Both the position numbers and the translations under genes were made by a program. 64,000 nt of DNA from Crocosphaera sp. (GTDB lineage Bacteria; Cyanobacteriota; Cyanobacteriia; Cyanobacteriales; Microcystaceae). Below, piece after piece: positions 57,912 through 64,000 of this stretch. A model generated the notes under the pieces. That model was not told the DNA's origin. It made no database searches and saw only the letters and a program-made list of their open reading frames with translations. Positions within the stretch are counted from its first letter, which is position 1; each line of letters opens with the position of its first letter. Location: contig NZ_JASJEB010000021.1 in the NCBI RefSeq assembly GCF_030064895.1, positions 1 through 64,000 on the forward strand, written 5' to 3'.

Positions 57912-58197
57912 GCTTGAATCTCGTGATGACCAAACTCCCTGAAACCTCGGAAACATCTATTGCTATTACATTTTTAGTTGTCAATCTTTCTAGACTGCTG
58001 AGGCAGTTTTTGTCGTTTTTTTTGTCCTTATTTACTAATGATAGAACAGGAGAACTAATTGAGCAACTTCTCATTAATTTTGATTATAGTTTAAACCGTT
58101 TTTTTGTGCTGAAACTTATTGATTTGTCAGAAAAATCTTGGTCAAAAGTGGCATAAATTTTTGAGTAACTTTTTCAGCAAACCCTATATTAGGTAGT

Positions 58198-58614
58198 TCA
58201 TAGCTTAATTCTTTGATGAATTCCATATAACCACACAGGAATAACAGGTAAACCCTGATTAAGAAAAGCGATCGCACTCTCTCGCTCAAAATCCATTAAC
58301 TTCAGCATTCCCTCAGAAGTATCAAAAATCAACATTAAACGCCGTTTACTATTCTCTTCAGCAAAATTCGGTTCAATTTCCCGTAACTGCTGCAACACCC
58401 CAGATGCAGACTCAAAGGTTAACCCCACCGACAGCAAATATACCATTACAGCTAACTCCACCAACTCAGAACGAGAGTAATAAACACTTCTCCCCGTTCC
58501 CGTTGCACTCACCATAGGGACAATAACCCCTTTTTCTCGCCAATACTGTAACTGACGTAGAGTACACCCCGTAATTTTAGCAGCATCCTTAGAAGTAAAA
58601 AAAGTTTCTCCCAT
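58198..58614 (-). CDS. cvkR: CvkR, MerR-type regulator of the V-K CAST
   Basis: 138 residues. An N-terminal winged helix-turn-helix (FTSKDAAKITGCTLRQLQYW) is followed by a dimerising helix. A MerR-type gene divergent from cas12k is the CvkR repressor of V-K CASTs, which controls cas12k and CAST transcription. The 68-bp shared promoter contains an inverted repeat (see operator). No metal-binding cysteine pair is obvious. Confidence 0.85.
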   Translation of the reverse strand: MGETFFTSKDAAKITGCTLRQLQYWREKGVIVPMVSATGTGRSVYYSRSELVELAVMVYLLSVGLTFESASGVLQQLREIEPNFAEENSKRRLMLIFDTSEGMLKLMDFERESAIAFLNQGLPVIPVWLYGIHQRIKL

Positions 58615-58626
58615 GACCTCTATTTT

Positions 58627-58673
58627 ACAAAGATTTGCTATAATACAATTATGTTAGTATCAAACATCTTTGT
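58627..58673. promoter_or_regulatory. Candidate CvkR operator and cas12k promoter
   Basis: Inverted repeat ACAAAGAT (58627-58634) and ATCTTTGT (58666-58673) frame a TATAAT-like -10 (58639-58644). The gap between divergent cvkR and cas12k is only 68 bp. Operator function is inferred from the symmetry and the regulator's position. Confidence 0.55.
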
Positions 58674-58682
58674 GTAAGTGAA

Positions 58683-60521
58683 ATGAGTCAAATAACTGTT
58701 CAATGTCGTCTCATTGCCAAAGAACCAACTCGTCGAACCCTCTGGCAACTGATGGCAGACTTAAACACGCCATTTATCAATGAATTACTGCAAAAGGTGG
58801 CACAACACCCCGACTTTGACCAATGGAGACGAGCAGGAAGACTTAAGGCCACAATTATCAAACAATTAGGTGGCGAATTAAAAAAAGATTCCCGTTTTTT
58901 GGGACAACCTGCACGGTTTTATACTTCTGGCATTAAGTTAGTAGAATATATCTTCAAATCCTGGCTCAAACTTCAACAACGACTACAGCGAAAACTTGAC
59001 GGTAAAATACGCTGGTTAGAAATATTAAAAAGTGATGAGCAATTAATCAAGAATAGTGAAACAAATTTAGAGACAATTCGCCAAAAAGCTGCGGAGATAT
59101 TAAAATCTCATGAAGGTACAGAAAGATTATTTGATACTCTTTTTCAAGCTTATAATAATGAAAAAGATACTCTAACTCGGACAGCCCTGAATTACTTATT
59201 AAAAAATTCCTGCAAACTACCCAAAAAACCAGAAAAAGCCGAGAAGTTTGCTAAACGTCATCGTAAAGTACAAATTGCAGTTAAACGATTACAAGAACAA
59301 ATTAATAGTAATTTGCCTCAAGGTCGGAATTTAACCAATGATCACTGGTTAGAAACATTAGCGATAGCTTGTCACACCGATCCCAAAAATGTTGAAGAAG
59401 CAAGAACATGGCAAGATAAATTATTAACTAAACCTCAAGCAATTCCTTTTCCTGTTAACTACGAAACTAACGAAGATTTAACTTGGTCAAAAAATAAAAC
59501 AGGTCGTCTTTGTGTTAAATTCAATGGAATGAGTGACTTAAAATTTGAAATTTACTGTGACAAAAGACAACTTAAATGGTTTCAACGTTTTTACGAAGAT
59601 CAACAAATCAAAAAGTCTAGTAAAAATCAACATTCCAGTGCTTTATTCACCCTACGATCAGGACGAATTCTGTGGCAAGAAGGCAAAGGCGAGGGGGAAC
59701 CCTGGGATATTAATCGTTTAACCCTTCAATGCACATTAGATACTCGTTTTTGGACGCAAGAAGGAACCGAAGAAATTAAACAAGAAAAAGCTGATGAGAT
59801 TGCGGAATTTCTGATAAGGATGAATGAAAAAGATGATTTAACTAAAAATCAAGAAGCATTTATTAAACGCAAGCAATCAACTCTAGAAAAACTAAATAAT
59901 CCTTTTCCTCGTCCTAGTCGCCCCTTATATAGAAGAAAGTCTAATATCCTGGTTGGCGTTTCAATGGGATTAGAAAAACCTGCTACCATTGCTATTGTTG
60001 ATGGAATCACCAAAAAAGTTTTAACTATCCGAAATATGAAACAACTACTTGGTGAAAATTATCCCTTACTTAACCGTCAACATAGACAAAAACAACATCA
60101 ATCTCATGAACGCAAGGTCGCACAACGAAAAGAATCCTATAACCAGTTTGGTAATTCTGAGTTAGGACAATATATTGATCGTTTATTAGCTAAAGCCATC
60201 ATCACAATAGCTAAGACGTATAAAGCAGGAAGTATTGTGGTGCCTAAATTAAAGGATATAAGAGAGACGATTCAAGCTGAAATTCAAGCTAAAGCTGAAA
60301 TTAAAATCCCTAATTGTGTTGAAGCACAAGCCCAATATGCTAAAAAATATCGTATGCAAGTCCATCAGTGGAGTTACGGCAGATTAATCGAGAATATTCA
60401 CACACAAGCTTCTAAATTAGGGATAGTTATTGAAGAAAGTGAACAACCACTACAAGGCAACTCACAACAAAAGGCAAAAGAATTAGCCTTAAGAGCTTAT
60501 CAGTCTCGTCTATCTGCTTAA
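58683..60521 (+). CDS. cas12k: Cas12k, nuclease-dead effector of a type V-K CAST
   Basis: 612 residues. It begins MSQITVQCRLIAKEPTRRTL, with ADLNTPFINELL, like known Cas12k. The RuvC-I region reads ILVGVSMGLEKPATIAIVD at ~422, with Ser where catalytic Asp would be: a naturally inactivated RuvC. Cas12k binds target DNA with crRNA and tracrRNA and hands over to TnsC/TniQ/TnsB, none of which is in the window. It is divergent from cvkR and followed by tracrRNA. Confidence 0.95.
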   Translation: MSQITVQCRLIAKEPTRRTLWQLMADLNTPFINELLQKVAQHPDFDQWRRAGRLKATIIKQLGGELKKDSRFLGQPARFYTSGIKLVEYIFKSWLKLQQRLQRKLDGKIRWLEILKSDEQLIKNSETNLETIRQKAAEILKSHEGTERLFDTLFQAYNNEKDTLTRTALNYLLKNSCKLPKKPEKAEKFAKRHRKVQIAVKRLQEQINSNLPQGRNLTNDHWLETLAIACHTDPKNVEEARTWQDKLLTKPQAIPFPVNYETNEDLTWSKNKTGRLCVKFNGMSDLKFEIYCDKRQLKWFQRFYEDQQIKKSSKNQHSSALFTLRSGRILWQEGKGEGEPWDINRLTLQCTLDTRFWTQEGTEEIKQEKADEIAEFLIRMNEKDDLTKNQEAFIKRKQSTLEKLNNPFPRPSRPLYRRKSNILVGVSMGLEKPATIAIVDGITKKVLTIRNMKQLLGENYPLLNRQHRQKQHQSHERKVAQRKESYNQFGNSELGQYIDRLLAKAIITIAKTYKAGSIVVPKLKDIRETIQAEIQAKAEIKIPNCVEAQAQYAKKYRMQVHQWSYGRLIENIHTQASKLGIVIEESEQPLQGNSQQKAKELALRAYQSRLSA

Positions 60522-60575
60522 AATTTTACCTGTACCTTGACAATTTGATATAGTATTTATATACTTGATTACGGA

Positions 60576-60858
60576 TGTTAATCGCGCCGTAGCTCATGTT
60601 TTTAATTAAATCTCTGAACTACGAAAAATGAGGGTTAGTTTAACTGTCGGTAGATAGTTTTGCTTTCTGACCCTAGTAGCTGTCCACCCTGAAGCTGATT
60701 TCTACAATTTAGGTTGTAGAGATGATTAACCTGTAACTTGAGATTAGCTGATAACTTCATTTTATAGGGTAGGTGCGCTCCCAGCAATAAGTGGCGTGGG
60801 TTTACCACAGTGATGGCTACTGAATCACCTCCGATCAAGGGGGAATCCACTTACTTTT
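60576..60858 (+). ncRNA. V-K CAST tracrRNA
   Basis: Several long segments follow published-type V-K tracrRNA: ATCGCGCCGTAGCTCATG at the 5' side, ATGAGGGTTAGTTT, GCTTTCTGACCCTAGTAGCT, GGTGCGCTCCCAGCAATAAG and GATCAAGGGGGAATCCA at the 3' side. The GAATCCA tail can pair with the TGGATTG near the end of the CRISPR repeat. An A+T-rich TATAGTATTTATATACTT precedes it (~60550-60567). The exact ends are estimated. Confidence 0.85.
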
Positions 60859-60911
60859 TCTTACTAATGACGGGATAAAGCATGGTCAAAGACATAACCA
60901 AATTTATAGGT

Positions 60912-60949
60912 TTTAAGTAGATTGAAAGCGAGTCCAGTTACGTCCTATG
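60912..60949 (+). ncRNA. Delocalised homing crRNA (partial repeat plus tRNA-Val guide)
   Basis: An atypical partial repeat (ending ATTGAAAG at 60922-60929) is followed by a guide CGAGTCCAGTTACGTCC (60930-60946). It equals the last 17 nt of the tRNA-Val gene (61630-61614, minus strand) with a single mismatch at position 4. A GGTT sits directly before that target. It is separate from the main array, as in other V-K CASTs. Confidence 0.85.
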
Positions 60950-61181
60950 AAATGAACTCGTTTTAGGGTTGGCTCTAAAAACGTTTGATTCTGAAAAGGC
61001 GCATGTGTCATGCTGTAATCTTTACTAAGTAATTCTAGACCAAGGTGAAATCCTTTCTCACTCTTAGCTTGAAGCGTATAAAAGCAACTATTTTTCTATA
61101 GTTGTCTAGCGCAAACCCCGAATCCGTTATTAGATATAGGTTGTAGCATTTCTCAGTTTTCATTTTTTTCAAGCCTGTGGC

Positions 61182-61213
61182 ATGAAATGAACTTTTGAGT
61201 CTTATCTAGCGCA
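61182..61213. repeat. Second copy of two short motifs in the CRISPR leader
   Basis: ATGAAATGAACT at 61182-61193 repeats one at 60948-60959, and TCTAGCGCA at 61205-61213 repeats one at 61105-61113. TTGACA at 61219-61224 just follows and could be part of the array promoter. Functions unknown. Confidence 0.4.
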
Positions 61214-61259
61214 CATAGTTGACAAAGCACTTAGCATATAAGGTTTTTGGACTTCTGGT

Positions 61260-61449
61260 GTCACAATCTATTTTGATGAATGAGATGGATTGAAAGAACA
61301 AATTGACAGCCATTCTTAGAAAAGAAGGAATTGTCACAATCTATTTTGATGAATGAGATGGATTGAAAGGAAAGTTACTCAAGAGCAAGAAAAACAAATG
61401 CTTAAAGACAGAGTCACAATCTATTTTGATGAATGAGATGGATTGAAAG
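61260..61449 (+). CRISPR. V-K CRISPR array, 3 repeats and 2 spacers
   Basis: Three identical 37-bp repeats (GTCACAATCTATTTTGATGA and a GATTGAAAG end) lie at 61260-61296, 61333-61369 and 61413-61449. The spacers are 36 bp (61297-61332) and 43 bp (61370-61412). I see no match to either spacer elsewhere in the window. The array faces the tRNA and is only 59 bp from the transposon end region. Confidence 0.97.
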
Positions 61450-61507
61450 TGACTCCTCCCTAGTAATTTTAGATAAGATAAGTTGGTATTAGAGAGGTTC
61501 AGTTATA

Positions 61508-61571
61508 TGACAAATAATCTGTTAAAGCGACAGTAATATGTTACCGATGACAAATAATTAGTTACTGTACA
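61508..61571 (+). mobile_element. CAST end: three TnsB-type sites and TGTACA terminus
   Basis: TGACAAATAATCTGTTA starts at 61508, CGACAGTAATATGTTA at 61528, TGACAAATAATTAGTTA at 61548: exact 20-bp spacing. The terminus TTACTGTACA ends at 61571. A further TAGTTACTGTACA follows at 61572-61584, duplicating 61559-61571. This is the tRNA-facing end of the V-K CAST. Confidence 0.85.
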
Positions 61572-61612
61572 TAGTTACTGTACAATAATTCATTTATATT
61601 TCGCAGGAAATA

Positions 61613-61686
61613 TGGACGTAACTGGATTCGAACCAGTGACCCCATCGATGTCAACGATGTACTCTAACCAACTGAGCTATACGTCC
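61613..61686 (-). tRNA. trnV: tRNA-Val(GAC)
   Basis: A cloverleaf can be drawn: acceptor GGACGTA/TACGTCC, D-arm GCTC...GAGT, anticodon stem CATCG/CGATG with loop TTGACAT (anticodon GAC), T-arm ACTGG TTCGAAT CCAGT. The 3' end is at 61613-61614 and CCA is not encoded. The last 17 nt are the target of the CAST homing guide. The gene is intact, so insertion beside it left it functional. Confidence 0.95.
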
Positions 61687-61750
61687 GCACAGACTTCTAT
61701 CATAACACAGTATTTAACAAAAATGCAAACAATAGTATTTGAGAAGAGCA

Positions 61751-61778
61751 GTAGGGGTCAACGGCCCTTGACCCCTAC
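61751..61778. terminator. Hairpin between tldD and tRNA-Val
   Basis: A perfect 11-bp stem GTAGGGGTCAA/TTGACCCCTAC beyond the tldD stop. No T run follows, so it may be a repeat-derived palindrome rather than a true terminator. Confidence 0.5.
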
Positions 61779-61816
61779 CCACCTCTACCCCTCCCAGGAG
61801 AGGGCAATCAAAAGAA

Positions 61817-63286
61817 TTAACGACCACCAACGGTGATTTTATCTACTTTTAAATGGGGTTGACCAACGGTAACATAAACACTGCCACTGACGGAACCACA
61901 GAAACCTGGTGCTAGTCCTAAATCTTGAGAACACATAGATATTTCGTTCATAATATCCTTAGCAGTTCCGATCAAAGTTGCACCTTTTAAGGGTTTAGTA
62001 ACTTTGCCATTTTCGATTAAATAAGCTTCAGAAACAGAGAAATTAAACTCACCGGTGGGTCCAACACTTCCCCCACCCATTTGCTTACAATAAATCCCTT
62101 TATCAACCGAAGCAAAGATATCATCAACAGAAAAATTACCTTCTGCAATATAAGTATTACGCATCCGAGAAGCAGCAGCATAGGCATAACTTTGACGACG
62201 GCCACTACCGGTGCGAGGATGACCAGTACGCATCGATCCCGTGCGATCGGCGATAAAGTTCTTGAGGATGCCATTTTCAATCAAGAGAGTGCGTTGGGTG
62301 GGCATTCCTTCATCATCCATATCTACAGTCCCAAAAGCTTTATCGGAACGACCTTCATCCCATGCAGTGAGATTTTCGTGGGCGATTTTTTCCCCTTTCT
62401 TGTCCATAAAGGGGGTCGTTTTGTGTTCTATTTGGGTAGTTTCCAAAAGATGACCACAAGCTTCGTGGAAAATAACCCCACCGAACTCATTAGCCATGAT
62501 AATGGGATAATTTCCAGACTCTACAAAGTCAGCGTAGAGCATTTTACCGGCAGACTCGGCCACCCCTTCGGCTGCACTTTCATAGTCCCATTGACGCAAG
62601 AAACCAGGGTCACTGGTATCTCCAAACCGTTTGCCAATAGACGCGCGATGTTCTCCATCGGCACAGAATAAGGAGTAACCCACGGACTGGGTAAGGCGAA
62701 TATCTCTGGCAAAAGTACCATCACTGGCCGCTACTAAAACTTCTTGCCAGTCGCGGAAATACATAGCCCGACGAGACTGAATATGGTCAGCTTTTTGCGC
62801 CATTTTCCCGTTAGCTTGTAATAGGGTGTCTCCCATTTCTTCGATGGAACTACACTGGGGCAACCACATCTCTTTATTTTTGGTTACGGCGTAATCTCTA
62901 AATAATTCTAGGTTAATTTCTGGAATATAGGCGTTAGGGGAAGGTAAAGTTAAACCTAAGATGGATAAGCCCTTTTCTAAGGCGGTTTTTAGCCCTTTAA
63001 AGGAGAGATCATTAGTGCTAACATAACAGTCCGCTTTGCCCTTAAAAATGCGTATTCCTGCACCAGTGGATAAACGAGGGGAAATGCTAGTAATAGCGTC
63101 TTCTTCGGCTAAACAGCTAATATAGTTAACCCTTTCTAAGAAAAATTCTAAAAAGTCGGCACCGGCTGCCCTTCCTAACCCTAAAAGGGTGGAAAGGGGA
63201 TCTTGCCAACTACTATCAAAGCGATCGCGACTTGATTGATACGATAATTGTGGTAATTCTTTGGAGAGTAACAAAGTTGCTGTCAT
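61817..63286 (-). CDS. tldD: TldD metalloprotease (paralogue 2)
   Basis: 489 residues. HEACGHLLE (~272) is the zinc-binding HExxxH; later segments ([22 protein letters not shown] context) are typical of TldD. TldD pairs with TldE/PmbA to digest unfolded peptides and mature some peptide antibiotics. No tldE is next to it. The paralogue at 28929-30368 also keeps HExxxH. Confidence 0.93.
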   Translation of the reverse strand: MTATLLLSKELPQLSYQSSRDRFDSSWQDPLSTLLGLGRAAGADFLEFFLERVNYISCLAEEDAITSISPRLSTGAGIRIFKGKADCYVSTNDLSFKGLKTALEKGLSILGLTLPSPNAYIPEINLELFRDYAVTKNKEMWLPQCSSIEEMGDTLLQANGKMAQKADHIQSRRAMYFRDWQEVLVAASDGTFARDIRLTQSVGYSLFCADGEHRASIGKRFGDTSDPGFLRQWDYESAAEGVAESAGKMLYADFVESGNYPIIMANEFGGVIFHEACGHLLETTQIEHKTTPFMDKKGEKIAHENLTAWDEGRSDKAFGTVDMDDEGMPTQRTLLIENGILKNFIADRTGSMRTGHPRTGSGRRQSYAYAAASRMRNTYIAEGNFSVDDIFASVDKGIYCKQMGGGSVGPTGEFNFSVSEAYLIENGKVTKPLKGATLIGTAKDIMNEISMCSQDLGLAPGFCGSVSGSVYVTVGQPHLKVDKITVGGR

Positions 63287-63340
63287 AAGATAGTTTCCTT
63301 AACGGGGTTTGAATATTACAAAGACTGAGTTTATTTTTTA

Positions 63341-63589
63341 TTATCCTTTATCTTCCCTTAAATCAGAAGGGGGGCGATCGCTACTCCAGGCCCACCACGC
63401 TTGTTCACATTCGCAGAGATAAAATTCTTGCCATCTTCGGCCATAGTCTTCGGTGATTACTGGGGCCCTTCTATTAATCCAAGCTTTTTGGGCTTTATTG
63501 GCACTAGCATGACAGCGAGGACAACGAAATTGTAACCCACGAATCGCTGTTTCTGTCCAAGCTGGAGGAGTGGGGCTGAAAGCATCCAT
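63341..63589 (-). CDS. Small zinc-ribbon-like protein
   Basis: 82 residues. Cysteines occur as CPRCHAS and LCECEQAWWAW, suggesting a zinc site. It begins with a Pro-rich stretch (FSPTPPAWTE). Function unknown; it is upstream of tldD on the same strand with a 54-bp gap, so it may be co-transcribed. Confidence 0.65.
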   Translation of the reverse strand: MDAFSPTPPAWTETAIRGLQFRCPRCHASANKAQKAWINRRAPVITEDYGRRWQEFYLCECEQAWWAWSSDRPPSDLREDKG

Positions 63590-63832
63590 TTTTATTATTT
63601 TAAAGGTGGTTATGTTTCTATTTTATACTCATACTTAATTCTCACAACTGTTTAACGAACTGAAAGTTAATGGTGATCACTTAAATAATAGTTCCCAGTG
63701 ATCGCCAAGGAATTATTTTGTCAAGAGATAATTTCACCTAAATATAGAGATCCCGATCACAGAAGTTTAAATATTCCGTGACTATACTGAAGCGAAGAAA
63801 AATAAACTTTTGTAAATTGAGGGAAAATCAGA

Positions 63833-64000
63833 ATGGCTAATCAACAACAGTTAAATATTTTAATGAAGGGTGTAGATAGCTGGAACCAATGGCGAAATGA
63901 GAACCCTGAAATTGTCCCTGATCTCAGAGAAGCAAATTTAAGTCAATTAAATTTACGGGGTGCTAATCTCGATTATACTAACTTAGAACAAGCTATATTA
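63833..64000 (+). CDS. Pentapeptide-repeat protein, N-terminal part (runs off the right edge)
   Basis: The frame reads MANQQQLNILMKGVDSWNQW and then DLREANLSQLNLRGANLDYT, a clear A(D/N)Lxx pentapeptide repeat. The ribosome site GAGGG is ~9 nt upstream. Such proteins fold as right-handed beta-helices; function unknown. The 3' part is outside the window. Confidence 0.85.
   Translation, partial: MANQQQLNILMKGVDSWNQWRNENPEIVPDLREANLSQLNLRGANLDYTNLEQAIL

Larger units (their letters stand above)
57673..58156 (+). pseudogene. IS5-type transposase C-terminal fragment, split by MITE copy 4
   Basis: The frame reads KISGPKLGRPPKNVSKEEK and RNAIEGKFGQAKRRF up to the MITE, then resumes as SLNLVMTKLPETSETSIAITFL. 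This is the conserved C-terminus of an IS5-type transposase. Only this part remains. It lies between the TcA fragment and the Cas12k end of the CAST. Confidence 0.85.

Noticed and set aside
57914..58156. Separate 80-codon gene after MITE copy 4
   Set aside because: Its sequence is the continuation of the IS5-type transposase fragment across the MITE.
60635..60850. 71-codon minus-strand ORF downstream of cas12k
   Set aside because: It lies wholly inside the tracrRNA on the opposite strand; conservation there is for RNA, not protein.
61450..61507. Third spacer after the last CRISPR repeat
   Set aside because: No following repeat, and I see no match of this sequence to tRNA-Val. The clear homing guide is at 60930-60946.

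Overview
The window looks like chromosomal DNA of a low-GC unicellular cyanobacterium, probably a Crocosphaera/Cyanothece-type organism. This is an inference from HIP1 octamers (GCGATCGC), cyanobacterial core genes (psb34, desA, ferredoxin-sulfite reductase, ccsA, a PyrF-PyrE fusion, hpsJ-like) and A+T-rich intergenic DNA with heptanucleotide repeats. Most of it is ordinary housekeeping sequence.

Layout. 1-2 kb: end of a Calx-beta ORF, a miniature element, and a lone TnpB insertion sequence. 2-30 kb: core genes (recR, anmK, a Ser/Thr kinase, glgP, a large pentapeptide-repeat membrane protein, an OmpR-type regulator, an ABC exporter, desA, sir, a small glycosyltransferase operon, rnc, trpB, hpsJ-like, pgl, a zinc-ribbon/FHA protein, a TldD protease). 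30.4-33.7 kb: a defence cluster with a VapBC module that abuts a headless DUF2283 gene, and a C5-methyltransferase/TdeIII-type restriction pair arranged tail to tail. 33.7-44.6 kb: ccsA, pyrF-pyrE, ruvB, pepP, a truncated MddA-type methyltransferase, a glycosyltransferase/TPR protein, a DUF2993-like protein and fumC.

45.4-57.6 kb is a graveyard of large protein toxins. A MARTX-family toxin gene (minus strand, 45734-53518) keeps about 22 RtxA-type B repeats, a long unassigned central region and a complete MARTX-like C-terminal domain with RTX repeats. It has lost its N-terminus at an IS701-type element, carries one in-frame amber codon, and has a 103-bp miniature element inserted in frame. Beyond it sits the core photosystem II gene psb34. 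Next comes a plus-strand ORF encoding the C-terminal ~700 residues of a TcA (Tc toxin A) subunit, whose 5' end is split by another copy of the same miniature element. A fourth copy interrupts an IS5-type transposase fragment and leaves a readable empty site.

57.9-61.7 kb is the Cas12k end of a type V-K CRISPR-associated transposon (CAST): a MerR-type CvkR regulator divergent from cas12k, a tracrRNA, a delocalised homing guide, a 3-repeat/2-spacer CRISPR array, and a transposon end with three TnsB-type sites at exact 20-bp spacing. The end lies beside a tRNA-Val(GAC) gene. The homing guide matches the last 17 nt of that tRNA at 16 positions, next to a GGTT PAM, and the end sits 59 bp from the PAM. 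This is the geometry of RNA-guided homing. No tnsB, tnsC or tniQ is present in the window, so the transposon appears to be a decapitated, Cas12k-only remnant. The right edge holds tldD, a small zinc-ribbon protein and the start of a pentapeptide-repeat gene.
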